A stretch of 64,000 nucleotides of DNA from JAVXTH01 sp036642795 (GTDB taxonomy: Bacteria; Bacillota_I; Bacilli_A; Erysipelotrichales; Erysipelotrichaceae). The number at the start of each line of letters is the position of its first letter. Position 1 is the stretch's first letter. Below are positions 43,770-52,747 of this stretch, piece after piece. Under the pieces are notes generated by a model. The model searched no databases, was not told the DNA's origin, and saw only the letters and a list, made by a program, of their open reading frames with translations. Position numbers and translations under genes: made by a program. The stretch is taken from NCBI GenBank assembly GCA_036642795.1, contig JAVXTH010000004.1, positions 1-64,000 on the forward strand, read 5' to 3'.

Positions 43770-45173
43770 ATGAGCTTTTATAATCGCTTTATTTCATGTC
43801 AAACAATGATTAAAAAAGATCAGATTGCCGGCGTCATTCCAAGTGATTCTAGTATCTATAAAAGAACCTTTTCAATTGCTTGGCCTTCGACCGTCGAATC
43901 TGTCCTTATTTCTTTAATGAGTGTTGTCGATATGGTAATGGTTGGTGGAATCGGTGCGAATGCCATTGCATCGGTAGGAATTACAAATCAACCAAAATTT
44001 ATTTTATTAGCTGTCATTTTATCCTTAAATGTTGGTGTTACTGTCATTGTTTCAAGAAGAAAAGGAGAAGGAAATCAAGAAGCGGCCAATAGTTGTTTAC
44101 GGCAAGCTATCTTAATTTCACTTGCGGCATCTTTTGTTCTTTCACTGTTAGGTTTTATCTATGCGAAATCAATCATGCTACTTGCTGGGGCAAACCATCA
44201 ATATGTTAAACTTGCTACCATCTACTTTCAAGCGATTATGATTGGTAACTTCTTTAATAGTGTCTCCTTAACCATCAATGCAGCACAGCGTGGTTGTGGA
44301 AATACCAAAGTTGCTTTACGAACAAATGTAACGGCTAATATTATTAATTTAATTTTTGACTATTTATTAATAAACGGAATTGGTTTTTTCCCAACCTTAG
44401 GTGTATTAGGTGCAGGAATTGCTACGAGTATTGGTAATATCATTGCCTTTATGATGTCGCTATATTCAATCTGTGATATCCATGGTTTTTTATCAATTAA
44501 CTTCAAACAGAATTGGCGTTTTGATTCAAAAACAATTCATGATATTTTTCATATTTCATCCAGTGCTTTTGCCGAGCAAGTATTTATGCGCATCGGTTTC
44601 TTCATGTATGCGAAAACCGTTGCTGCATTAGGAATGATTGCATTTGCTACGCATCAAGTATGTATGAATATTCTAAACATATCCTTTGCCGTTGGAGATG
44701 GTTTAAGTGTTGCGACAAGTTCACTGGTTGGTCAAAGCCTTGGCGCAAAACGTAAAGACATGGCGATTATTTATGCGAAAACAACGCAACGAATTGGTTT
44801 ATTAATCGGTTTCTTACTAAGTTCTATCATGATTATATTAAGAAGCCAAGTTATTCAAATCTTTTCTAATGATCCAATTATAATTGAGCAAGGAAGTCAA
44901 ATTATCTTTATCATCTGTGCAACGATGATGTTTCAAATAACCCAAGTAATTACGTTTGGTTGTTTACGAGGAGCAGGCGATGTTAAATTCACCGCTACGG
45001 TCTCCTTAATCTCCGTCGCTGCGATTCGTCCAACGCTCACATATTTATTAGCCTTTCCCCTTGGACTTGGCTTAATTGGTGCCTGGTTTTCTTTATTCTT
45101 AGATCAACTGGTTCGCTTTACTTGTTCGAAAATACGTTTTATTCAAGGGAAATGGGTTCATATTAAAGTATAA
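43770..45173 (+). CDS. MATE family efflux transporter
   Basis: 467 residues, about 12 helices in two homologous halves, beginning with IAWPSTVESVLISLMSVVDMVMVGGIG; GNTKVALRTN and a second-half DGLSVATSSLVGQSLGA are MATE signatures. Exports drugs or metabolites in exchange for H+ or Na+. An N-terminal 30-residue soluble extension (FISCQTMIKKDQIAGVIP) precedes helix 1. Single-gene transcript. Substrate unknown. Confidence 0.94.
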   Translation: MSFYNRFISCQTMIKKDQIAGVIPSDSSIYKRTFSIAWPSTVESVLISLMSVVDMVMVGGIGANAIASVGITNQPKFILLAVILSLNVGVTVIVSRRKGEGNQEAANSCLRQAILISLAASFVLSLLGFIYAKSIMLLAGANHQYVKLATIYFQAIMIGNFFNSVSLTINAAQRGCGNTKVALRTNVTANIINLIFDYLLINGIGFFPTLGVLGAGIATSIGNIIAFMMSLYSICDIHGFLSINFKQNWRFDSKTIHDIFHISSSAFAEQVFMRIGFFMYAKTVAALGMIAFATHQVCMNILNISFAVGDGLSVATSSLVGQSLGAKRKDMAIIYAKTTQRIGLLIGFLLSSIMIILRSQVIQIFSNDPIIIEQGSQIIFIICATMMFQITQVITFGCLRGAGDVKFTATVSLISVAAIRPTLTYLLAFPLGLGLIGAWFSLFLDQLVRFTCSKIRFIQGKWVHIKV

Positions 45174-45199
45174 AGATCAATTTAGTTGATCTTTTTTTT
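45172..45199 (+). terminator. intrinsic terminator of the MATE gene
   Basis: AAAGATCAA / TTGATCTTT, 5-base loop, T-run of eight. Confidence 0.88.
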
Positions 45200-45246
45200 A
45201 GGCATGTAATGCTTTCTTACGTATCACTAGATAAGGAGGCATTTGA

Positions 45247-46236
45247 ATGAAAAAGAAATTACAAGCCTTGTTAATCCTTGCGAAAGATCATTATGCAAGT
45301 GATATTCATTTTATCGTTCAACATGAACATGTGAAAATCAGCATGCGTGGAATTCGTGGCATTATTGATATTGAAGATAAATCATTTGATTTCTCATTAT
45401 TTAATTATCTTAAATATCTCGCAAATTTAGATTTAGGTAATATGAGCTTACCTCAATCCGGTAATTTTCAACTTGAAATGGATGGCAAGGAGCTCTATTT
45501 TAGATTTTCATTATTAATTAGTGATCATTTACAAACCGCCGTCTTAAGAATCTTAAACAACCATACGATGATTCGCATTGAACAATTAAGCAATGATCGT
45601 AAACAATGTCGAAGTTTTTATAATTGGACTAAATTTAGAAGTGGAATGATTATATTAAGTGGACCTACTGGTAGTGGCAAGACGACAACCTTACATGCTT
45701 TATTAGAAGAAATCGCAGCAAATAAACGATTAAAAATTATTACATTAGAAGATCCGATTGAAATTGTTGCTGATACGTATTTACAGTTACAGATAAATGA
45801 AAAAGCAAACTTTACTTATGAAGAGGGAATTAAGCAGTTATTAAGGCATGATCCCGATGTCATTATGATTGGTGAAATCAGAGATGAATTAACCGCTAAA
45901 ATGGCATATCGATGTGCTTTGACTGGTCATATGGTATTTTCAACGGTTCATGCGAAATCAGGAATTGAAGCAATTAAACGACTCGAAGAATTAGGCTTAA
46001 ATAAAAAAGCTTTAGCGGGAACCTTAACTGCGATAAGTGCACAACGAATCTATGCGGGGAAAGGGAAGAAAGAGAGGGTTTGTGTTTATGAAATTCTTGA
46101 AAAAGATGAACTTAAAGAATATTTGGAAACAAATATCCTCAATCCCCATCATCAAAACATGGAAGGTGAAATTCGAAACGCAATTAAAAAAGGTTGGATT
46201 AGTAAAAGGGAAGCGAGCATCGACATTAAAGTTTAA
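45247..46236 (+). CDS. comGA: competence pilus assembly ATPase ComGA
   Basis: Type II/IV secretion ATPase that drives the DNA-uptake pseudopilus. 329 residues: Walker A GPTGSGKTTTLHALLE, Asp box ITLEDPIE, Walker B DPDVIMIGEIRDELTA, His box TGHMVFSTVHAKS. No zinc tetracysteine motif, as in other ComGA. AAGGAGGCATTTGA precedes ATG. First gene of comGA-GG. No ComK or sigma-X box recognised in the 47-base gap upstream. Confidence 0.94.
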   Translation: MKKKLQALLILAKDHYASDIHFIVQHEHVKISMRGIRGIIDIEDKSFDFSLFNYLKYLANLDLGNMSLPQSGNFQLEMDGKELYFRFSLLISDHLQTAVLRILNNHTMIRIEQLSNDRKQCRSFYNWTKFRSGMIILSGPTGSGKTTTLHALLEEIAANKRLKIITLEDPIEIVADTYLQLQINEKANFTYEEGIKQLLRHDPDVIMIGEIRDELTAKMAYRCALTGHMVFSTVHAKSGIEAIKRLEELGLNKKALAGTLTAISAQRIYAGKGKKERVCVYEILEKDELKEYLETNILNPHHQNMEGEIRNAIKKGWISKREASIDIKV

Positions 46237-47185
46237 TCATCAACATTGGAAATCGCTATCGCTGTTATTAGATAAAGGTTATCCCTTAATTTCATCATTA
46301 GAAATGATCAATCCCAATTATTTAAAATATAAAACCGAATTAGAAAAAGGAAAATCCATTCAAGATGTACTCGTAATGGAAGGTAAGGATAAATTTTATG
46401 AACATTTACAATTTTTCTTACAAATTACATCTTTATCTTTAGCAATTCAAAATGCCGTTTCGATGAGTGAATTTGAAAAGAATTTAAAAACAAAATTATC
46501 AAAACAAACCGCTTATCCCATCTTTATCTTCGCTTTTGCTTTTATTACATTAACGATATTCACGCAATTTATTATTCCTCAAATGCTTCATGGCTTTGCG
46601 ATAAATCAGAACTCTTTTTTCCTTTTTAATATATTAAAAGTAATCAAAGCTTTCGCATCTATTTTAATTATCTTTATTATTTTATTAATTATTTATATCC
46701 TTATTTGTATCAACCATCTACCATTACAACACCAAACGATTTTATTTCTTTCTCGTTATATTACGCTTTTCCAAGATTTTATTGCTTATATATTGAGTGG
46801 TTATTTATTAGAACTTAGAAAAAGTGGTTTATCAACAAGAGTTTGTTTTTTATACTTAATTAAAACAAAAGATACTTCTTTATTAAACTATGTATCAACC
46901 CAAATCAAAGAACAATTAGAACAAGGTGTTGATTTAAATGATGTAGTTGAAAATCATCCATTATTATCTAAAACATTTAAATCGATGTATCGCATTGGTT
47001 GCGCAACTAGTGAATTAGATCAAGCATGTTTTGATTTCATGATCTTACAAGAACAACAATGGTTAAATCAAATCAAACATGCTGCTTTATTGATTCAATG
47101 TATTGCTTATAGTTTTGTTGCGATTTTAGTAATTGTTGTTTATCGCATTATGTTATTACCGTTAGAACTATTAAATGAAATGTGA
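46088..47185 (+). CDS. comGB: competence pilus membrane protein ComGB
   Basis: Polytopic platform protein (GspF/PilC family) for pseudopilus assembly. From ATG 46088 (AGAGAGGG upstream) 365 residues, longer than Bacillus ComGB (about 323). T2SSF-like repeats KSLSLLLDKGYPLISSLEMI and LELRKSGLSTRVCFLYL; helices at about 155-180, 195-225 and 340-365. The start overlaps comGA by 149 bases, and the first 55 residues have no family counterpart; no closer start codon exists apart from ATG 46109, so the overlap is real or initiation is unusual. Confidence 0.87.
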   Translation: MKFLKKMNLKNIWKQISSIPIIKTWKVKFETQLKKVGLVKGKRASTLKFNHQHWKSLSLLLDKGYPLISSLEMINPNYLKYKTELEKGKSIQDVLVMEGKDKFYEHLQFFLQITSLSLAIQNAVSMSEFEKNLKTKLSKQTAYPIFIFAFAFITLTIFTQFIIPQMLHGFAINQNSFFLFNILKVIKAFASILIIFIILLIIYILICINHLPLQHQTILFLSRYITLFQDFIAYILSGYLLELRKSGLSTRVCFLYLIKTKDTSLLNYVSTQIKEQLEQGVDLNDVVENHPLLSKTFKSMYRIGCATSELDQACFDFMILQEQQWLNQIKHAALLIQCIAYSFVAILVIVVYRIMLLPLELLNEM

Positions 47186-47194
47186 GGGAACAGT

Positions 47195-47488
47195 ATGAAA
47201 AACGGTTTTACAATATTAGAAATGATCATTGTTTTATCTGTTATTGCTTTAATCTTCTTAATTACTTTGCCAAATATTCAACAAAAACAAAAAATTATTC
47301 AAAAGAAAGGTTGCAATGCATTAGTTGAAGTAGTCAATGGACAAATTTTATTATTTGAATTAGAAACTTTAGAAAAGCCAGTTGGAATTGAAGATTTAAT
47401 TCAAGGTGGTTATTTAAAAGATACACAAAGAAGATGTCCAAATGGTGACATGATTGAAATTATTAATGGGGAAGCAAGTGTTAAATAA
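47195..47488 (+). CDS. comGC: major pseudopilin ComGC
   Basis: 97 residues; class 3 signal MKNG/FTILEMIIVLSVIALIFLI cleaved before Phe, with Glu at +5, then a conserved C-terminal ILLFELE...IQGGYL. Main subunit of the competence pilus. Prepilin peptidase (comC) is not in this window. Confidence 0.93.
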   Translation: MKNGFTILEMIIVLSVIALIFLITLPNIQQKQKIIQKKGCNALVEVVNGQILLFELETLEKPVGIEDLIQGGYLKDTQRRCPNGDMIEIINGEASVK

Positions 47489-47861
47489 AGGGTTTACGAT
47501 GATTGAAATGATTTTAGTTCTTGCGATTATTTCAATCATGATGTTAATTGTACCTAATCTGTTACGTTATGAGATTCCATTATCTTTTCAAATGCAACAT
47601 TTAAAAGAACAATTACTTACAAATCAAATCAAAGCGATGATGAATAAAAAAAGAATTTATTTAGCGATTCATTCGAATTCAATCATAATTGATGAACAAG
47701 AATATAAGTTTCAAGGTAATATGATTTGTGAACCAACAACGCTTGCTTTTAATGGCTTTGGCAATGTAAATGAAGCTCAAAGCATTCATTGTTATCAAGG
47801 TGAATCAACGATGCGTATCGTCGTTCAATTAGGAAGTGGGCGAATTGATGTTAGAAAATAA
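47478..47861 (+). CDS. comGD: minor pseudopilin ComGD
   Basis: 127 residues from GTG 47478 (MLNKG/FTMIEMILVLAII), which gives the usual short leader and follows GGGGAAG; ATG 47466 is an alternative. GspH-like body. Overlaps comGC by 11 bases. Confidence 0.88.
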   Translation: MLNKGFTMIEMILVLAIISIMMLIVPNLLRYEIPLSFQMQHLKEQLLTNQIKAMMNKKRIYLAIHSNSIIIDEQEYKFQGNMICEPTTLAFNGFGNVNEAQSIHCYQGESTMRIVVQLGSGRIDVRK

Positions 47862-48024
47862 GGATGGCTTTTTATTAGTGGAAAGTCTGCTTTTATTACT
47901 ATGCACTTCAATCTTGATCTTGATTCTTACGACATCGATTCAATTGCTTCATAAAAGCAGGGATAAAGAAATTGATCTTCATCAAAAATGGGAGAATGAA
48001 TTGTATGAGCTTTATCAAAAATAA
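47848..48024 (+). CDS. comGE: minor pseudopilin ComGE-like
   Basis: 58 residues: MLENKDGFLLVESLLLLLC, a prepilin-like leader (cleavage before Phe, Glu at +5), one hydrophobic helix and a short charged tail. Shorter than Bacillus ComGE (115). Placed by order and leader. ATG 47848 after AGGAAGTGGG. Confidence 0.75.
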   Translation: MLENKDGFLLVESLLLLLCTSILILILTTSIQLLHKSRDKEIDLHQKWENELYELYQK

Positions 48025-48406
48025 CGAGGGATTTACGTTAATTGAAATGTTATTAGCTTTAATGATTACATCTTTTTCTATTTTATTGCTTAGTCAAATG
48101 TTAGTTTTATTAACAAAAATCGATTTAAATGATGAACGAGCACAAGACTTATTAGCTATTCATCAACTTCGTTTATTGTTTCTAGAATTTGAAGAAATAA
48201 GCGTTGAGGATGATCAATTAAGTTTTATATATCATGATCAAGATTGTCAATTAATTCTAGATCGCGGGAAAGTATTTAAAACAATTGGTCATGAAATATT
48301 CTTTCAAAAGTTAAAAGGAGGTTATTTTGAAGAAACAAACAAATGTGTTTATCTTCATTACGAACGTAAAAAAGAAGTTAAAACATTATTGGGCTGTATC
48401 AAATGA
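48005..48406 (+). CDS. comGF: minor pseudopilin ComGF
   Basis: 133 residues from ATG 48005: MSFIKNNEG/FTLIEMLLALMI leader, then the ComGF pattern LFLEFEEI and YHYERK-like YLHYERKKEVKTL. ATG overlaps comGE by 20 bases. Confidence 0.85.
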   Translation: MSFIKNNEGFTLIEMLLALMITSFSILLLSQMLVLLTKIDLNDERAQDLLAIHQLRLLFLEFEEISVEDDQLSFIYHDQDCQLILDRGKVFKTIGHEIFFQKLKGGYFEETNKCVYLHYERKKEVKTLLGCIK

Positions 48407-48737
48407 TGGTTTCTTATCTATTTATGCTTTAACCTTATTATCCCTTATCTTATTTGTTGGCATGATTATAAATCAACAAATATATCAATTATGGTATTTA
48501 AAGACAACAAGTTATGAACAATCAATGATTGAATTCTTTGTTGTGAAACACATCAAAGATCATTGGGAATTTCATGAAGATTATGAAGAAGAAAAGAAAT
48601 ATAAACAAGTTCTTATTCATTTTCACTATAACGATGAAACAATTAAAATCGATTATTTGTTTAAAGGCCGTAAAATAAAACTAAAAATAATTTATGATGA
48701 AATATGTTCCTGCATTATGCATATAAGTTATCAATGA
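48327..48737 (+). CDS. comGG: ComGG-like protein
   Basis: 136 residues from TTG 48327, which has AAGGAGG at ideal spacing and overlaps comGF by 80 bases. A basic N-terminus (about 1-25), then NDGFLSIYALTLLSLILFVGMI, a pseudopilin-like helix with Tyr instead of Glu at +5, as other ComGG are irregular there. Assignment rests on position and helix. Confidence 0.7.
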   Translation: MKKQTNVFIFITNVKKKLKHYWAVSNDGFLSIYALTLLSLILFVGMIINQQIYQLWYLKTTSYEQSMIEFFVVKHIKDHWEFHEDYEEEKKYKQVLIHFHYNDETIKIDYLFKGRKIKLKIIYDEICSCIMHISYQ

Positions 48738-48763
48738 AGACAAACTAGGTTTGAGGTGTTTTT

Positions 48764-49096
48764 ATGATGCTTATTTATTTATCTAGTTTATCGATCTTTA
48801 TCATCTTTATTTTATTTGGAAATTTGATGTTATTTCTTTCTCCATTTTCATATTATTTAATTATTTTATATGCTATTAGCGAATTGTTTTTAACTTTTTT
48901 TTACCAAGAAATTAACTTTAAAGCTTTGGAAATCAAAGACTTCATTCTTTCTTTTATCATTATTTTATGTTTTATAATCTTTTATAAGATGAATAAACAA
49001 GGTTTAGAATATCCACAATTTTGTTATTTATATTTGACGACTTATTTATCCTTATTGTCTTATGCCTGCTCATTTCGCTATAAAAGCTTAATTTAA
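48764..49096 (+). CDS. small membrane protein after comGG
   Basis: 110 residues, about four hydrophobic segments, not recognised. Aromatic and Ile/Leu rich. It contains none of the GxGD or cysteine motifs of prepilin peptidase, so not ComC. GAGGTGTTTTT site; 26 bases after comGG with no terminator between, so probably transcribed with the competence operon. Confidence 0.6.
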   Translation: MMLIYLSSLSIFIIFILFGNLMLFLSPFSYYLIILYAISELFLTFFYQEINFKALEIKDFILSFIIILCFIIFYKMNKQGLEYPQFCYLYLTTYLSLLSYACSFRYKSLI

Positions 49097-49127
49097 GGTA
49101 AGAACCAATGAAATATTATATAAAAAA

Positions 49128-49155
49128 TTGACAAATATATTAAATTCGTTAAAAT
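49128..49155 (+). promoter_or_regulatory. SigA promoter of efp
   Basis: TTGACA (49128-49133), 16 bases, TAAAAT (49150-49155). Confidence 0.65.
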
Positions 49156-49187
49156 ATAGTAGTGCATATTAAGAAAGGTGATTTTTA

Positions 49188-49745
49188 ATGATAATTTCAA
49201 ACGATTTAAAATCTGGAATGACAATTCAACAAGACAAGGAAATTTTTATTGTTTTGGAGGCTTCTCATAACAAAACAGCAATGCGTCAAATGATAGTAAA
49301 GGCTAAAGTTAAAAATCTTCGCAGTGGTTCCATTGTTGATTTAACTTTCACTGGTGGAGACAAAGTAGAACCAGCTCATATTGATAAACGTGAAATGCAG
49401 TTTCTATATGATGATGGGGAAGCACTTGTATTTATGGATAATGAAACTTATGATCAACTTGAAATCCAAAAAAGCAATTTAGGAAATGAACTATTCTATA
49501 TGAAACCAAATGACACGGTTAATATTTCAATGTTTGAAGGGGAAGTATTAGGTATTATTTTACCTGATAAAGTTACACTTCAAATCGTTGAATGTGAAAT
49601 TGGTGTTAAAGGTGATACCGCAACAAGTGCATCGAAACTTGCAAAATTAGAAACTGGATTAGAAGTTAGAGTTCCTTTATTTATCAATCAAGATGAAATG
49701 GTTGTTATCTCAACTTCAGATGGTAAATACTCAGGTAGAGCTTAA
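49188..49745 (+). CDS. efp: elongation factor P with Met-tipped loop
   Basis: Relieves ribosome stalling at proline runs. 185 residues, aligning without gaps to Bacillus EF-P from MI.NDLKSGMTI to SDGKYSGRA: KOW-like domain I and two OB domains with VTLQIVECEIGVKGDTA. The loop that reaches the P-site tRNA, normally H-V-K-P-G-K-G, reads H27-N-K-T-A-M32-R-Q, so the tip lysine is methionine and the PGKG is lost. No modifying enzyme (EpmA/B, EarP, YmfI) is in the window. Function presumably kept, mechanism altered. Follows the com operon, own promoter. Confidence 0.93.
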   Translation: MIISNDLKSGMTIQQDKEIFIVLEASHNKTAMRQMIVKAKVKNLRSGSIVDLTFTGGDKVEPAHIDKREMQFLYDDGEALVFMDNETYDQLEIQKSNLGNELFYMKPNDTVNISMFEGEVLGIILPDKVTLQIVECEIGVKGDTATSASKLAKLETGLEVRVPLFINQDEMVVISTSDGKYSGRA

Positions 49746-49752
49746 GCTTAAT

Positions 49753-49785
49753 AAGATATCAATACTATAATTGATATCTTTTTTT
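49753..49785 (+). terminator. intrinsic terminator of efp
   Basis: Perfect 11-base stem AAGATATCAAT / ATTGATATCTT, 6-base loop, T-run. Confidence 0.9.
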
Positions 49786-49878
49786 ATATAAATTTAGAAG
49801 GTTTATTCCATTAATTAGCTAAATCGCAATAAAAGTTTAGTTTCAGATACATTTTCGATACCATTACATCAATAAATT

Positions 49879-49887
49879 TGTTATAAT
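49879..49887 (+). promoter_or_regulatory. extended -10 promoter of the tail-anchored protein operon
   Basis: TGTTATAAT, 25 bases before the start at 49913. Confidence 0.55.
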
Positions 49888-49912
49888 AGATAAGGTTAAG
49901 GAGGCTTTTTTT

Positions 49913-50755
49913 ATGGAAAAACTATCAAGAGTAAAAAAATATGAAGAACTTAGAAAGAATATTGAAACTCAACATGGTGAAGATGATACTGGAAACAAGT
50001 TAACTCCTTTCGCAAATCGATTAAATGGAATCAATCCATCCTTATTTAAAAAAGTTCCAATAAGTGATGATATCCCTTATGTACCTGAAAGAGAACGTCG
50101 TGAAGCTTATGTGGAAGAAGAAACGAAAGCACCGACGAATAATTTTAAAAATGAATATATGGATGATTTTATTAATGAAGTACGTGAATATAATATAAAA
50201 AAGGGAAATCGTGAAGATATGGATACCCAAATTGATATCTTACATCAATTAAATAATGTGAATCGAGAAAAGCGTTCCCATTATGTTGAAGATATTCAAG
50301 AAGATTTAGATGAACCAGCTTCATTAACTAAAAATGAAATTGCTTCACAAATTCAATCTTTATTGAATGAGAGTAACCACGAAAACAAAGAGGCGGTTGA
50401 ACATGATCGTATTCAAGCTTTATCGATGGAACAAGAAGAAACGAATCTTCAACCAATCATAGAAAATGAAGTTAAACCAATCTTACATAATTTAGAAGAA
50501 GAGACATTAAGTATTAAAAAAATATCCGATACACAAACTTCTCAAGTTAAAGAAATTCATCATCAATTAATTGAAGAAACTCAACAATTAAGAGTTCAGA
50601 TGGGTGAATATGAAGGTGAGATTAATGATTTGAATGATGGTTTAGATCATACGAATAAAACCTTGAATCTAATTCTGTTTTTATTAATCTTTTCTTTAAT
50701 TGTTGTCATTGGCATTATTATCTTTTATATCTTTAAAACTGGGGGCATGTTCTAA
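49913..50755 (+). CDS. tail-anchored coiled-coil protein of unknown function
   Basis: 280 residues, not recognised. A long hydrophilic, acidic and largely disordered cytoplasmic part begins LSRVKKYEELRKNIE; helical or coiled-coil stretches follow at about 85-115 and 175-250 (IHHQLIEETQQLRVQMGEYEGEINDLNDGL); a single C-terminal helix at about 253-275 anchors it in the membrane. The layout recalls division or envelope scaffolds, but no family motif is certain. TAAGGAGGC ribosome binding site. Its stop overlaps the cmk start, so it heads cmk-der-gpsA. Confidence 0.72.
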   Translation: MEKLSRVKKYEELRKNIETQHGEDDTGNKLTPFANRLNGINPSLFKKVPISDDIPYVPERERREAYVEEETKAPTNNFKNEYMDDFINEVREYNIKKGNREDMDTQIDILHQLNNVNREKRSHYVEDIQEDLDEPASLTKNEIASQIQSLLNESNHENKEAVEHDRIQALSMEQEETNLQPIIENEVKPILHNLEEETLSIKKISDTQTSQVKEIHHQLIEETQQLRVQMGEYEGEINDLNDGLDHTNKTLNLILFLLIFSLIVVIGIIIFYIFKTGGMF

Positions 50756-51414
50756 TGAGCATTAATATTGCCATTGATGGACCTAGTGCAGCAGGTAAAA
50801 GCACAATTGCAAAGTGCATTGCGAAAAAATTGAATTATAAGCATCTTGATACCGGTGCGATGTATCGCTGTGTTGCTTTACAAGCAATCAAAGAGCATAT
50901 CAACTTTGATCAAGAAAATGAACTTTGCGATATGATTGATCACATGAAAATTGATTTTGGTAAGGATAACAGCGTTTTTATTAATGCGATTGATGTTAGT
51001 AAAGAAATTAGAGAAAACGAAATTTCAATGGCTGCTAGTACTTGTAGTGCTCATCCAAAAGTACGTGAGCGTTTAGTTACGATGCAACAAGAAATTGCCA
51101 AAGCTGGTGGTTATATCCTAGATGGTAGAGATATTGGAACGGTTGTTCTACCAAAAGCTGAATTAAAGATTTATATGATAGCAAGTGTAAAAGCACGTGC
51201 TATGCGTCGTTATTTAGAATACCAAGAAAAAGGAATTAAAGCAGATTATAATAAAATATATGAAGATATTGAACAGCGGGATTATCAAGATACTCATCGT
51301 GAAGCCTCACCATTAAGAAAAAGTGAGGATGCAATTGAAATTGATACTTCCCAAATGAGTATCGAGGAAGTTTGTAATGCGATTGTTTCGCTGCTTCAAG
51401 ATTTAAACGTGTAA
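50755..51414 (+). CDS. cmk: cytidylate kinase
   Basis: Phosphorylates CMP and dCMP. 219 residues: P-loop IDGPSAAGKST, LDTGAMYRCVA, DGRDIGTVVLPKAELKIYM, and the SPL.ka-type EASPLRKSEDAI. TAATG overlap with the upstream gene. Confidence 0.97.
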   Translation: MSINIAIDGPSAAGKSTIAKCIAKKLNYKHLDTGAMYRCVALQAIKEHINFDQENELCDMIDHMKIDFGKDNSVFINAIDVSKEIRENEISMAASTCSAHPKVRERLVTMQQEIAKAGGYILDGRDIGTVVLPKAELKIYMIASVKARAMRRYLEYQEKGIKADYNKIYEDIEQRDYQDTHREASPLRKSEDAIEIDTSQMSIEEVCNAIVSLLQDLNV

Positions 51415-51427
51415 TTAAGGAGGCAGT

Positions 51428-52735
51428 ATGATAGATGGAATTGTGGCGATTGTAGGTCGTCCAAATGTTGGTAAATCAACGATTTTTAATCGTATGATTG
51501 GAGAACGAGTAAGTATAGTAGAAGATACACCAGGTGTTACTAGGGATCGTATCTATGGAAAAGGGGATTGGTTAACAAAAGAATATCGATTAATTGATAC
51601 CGGCGGTATTCAGTTAAATGATCAACCTTTCAGTGAAGAAATTCGTATGCAAGTTGATATTGCGGTAGAAGAAGCGGATGTAATTGTCTTTATCGTTAGT
51701 GGTAAAGATGGTTTAACTCAAGATGATAATGAGATTGCAAGAATGTTACAACGTTCTCATAAACCAATTGTTTTAGCGGTAAATAAAATAGATGATATTG
51801 ATAAAAAAGATGCCATCTATGAATTTTATGCTTTAGGACTTGGAGAACCAATTGCCGTAAGTGGTGTTCATGGAATTGGAATTGGAGATGTATTAGATTT
51901 AATGATCGCTTCCTTTCCACAAAAAAAGAAAAATGACTATGAAGGTATGACTAAATTCAGTGTAATTGGTCGTCCCAATGTTGGTAAATCTTCTTTAGTA
52001 AACTCGATTTTAAACCAAGAACGAGTGATTGTAAGTTCCATTGAAGGAACAACTCGTGATGCGATTGATACACCATTTAAACAAGATGGAAAAGAATATG
52101 TAGTCATTGATACCGCAGGTATTAGAAAACGTGGTAAAGTCTATGAAAACATTGAAAAATACTCTGTTTTAAGAGCAATGAGTGCGATTGAACGTTCCGA
52201 TGTTGTTTTAGTTGTTATCGATGGAGAAAAAGGAATTCGTGATCAAGATAAACACGTTGCCGGTTATGCTCATGAAGCTGGTAAAGGTGTTATCATTGTT
52301 TATAATAAATGGGATACCGTTGAAAAAGACCAGGAAACAATGCATATAATTGAAAAAGAAATTCGTAAACAGTTTATTTATTTAAATTATGCACCGATTG
52401 CCTTTGTTTCAGCTTTAACAAAACAAAGAGTCAATACGTTAATTCCATTAATTGAATCCGTGCATGATGCATCGTTATTAAGGATTTCAACAAGTGTTTT
52501 AAATGAAGTAATCCTTGATGCACAGTTGATGACGCCACCGCCTGCTCATAATGGTAAGAAGCTTAAAATCTATTATGTATCTCAGGTAGCGGTAGCACCT
52601 CCAACCTTTGTTTTATTTGTAAATGATCCATCGTTATTGCATTTCAGCTATAAACGTTTTATTGAAAATACTTTACGTGATTCATTTGGTTTTGTTGGTA
52701 CAACCCTTCGAATTTTAGCAAGAGAAAGAAAGTAG
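51428..52735 (+). CDS. der: ribosome assembly GTPase Der (EngA)
   Basis: Tandem-GTPase needed for 50S assembly. 435 residues: first G domain GRPNVGKST, DTGGI, NKID; second GRPNVGKSS, DTAGI, NKWD; C-terminal KH-like domain. AAGGAGGCAGT start. Confidence 0.98.
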   Translation: MIDGIVAIVGRPNVGKSTIFNRMIGERVSIVEDTPGVTRDRIYGKGDWLTKEYRLIDTGGIQLNDQPFSEEIRMQVDIAVEEADVIVFIVSGKDGLTQDDNEIARMLQRSHKPIVLAVNKIDDIDKKDAIYEFYALGLGEPIAVSGVHGIGIGDVLDLMIASFPQKKKNDYEGMTKFSVIGRPNVGKSSLVNSILNQERVIVSSIEGTTRDAIDTPFKQDGKEYVVIDTAGIRKRGKVYENIEKYSVLRAMSAIERSDVVLVVIDGEKGIRDQDKHVAGYAHEAGKGVIIVYNKWDTVEKDQETMHIIEKEIRKQFIYLNYAPIAFVSALTKQRVNTLIPLIESVHDASLLRISTSVLNEVILDAQLMTPPPAHNGKKLKIYYVSQVAVAPPTFVLFVNDPSLLHFSYKRFIENTLRDSFGFVGTTLRILARERK

Positions 52736-52747
52736 AGGATTCGATTT

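Noticed and set aside
48764..49096. Prepilin peptidase ComC at the end of the com operon
   Set aside because: Too short, with no catalytic aspartates in a GxGD motif and no cysteine motif.
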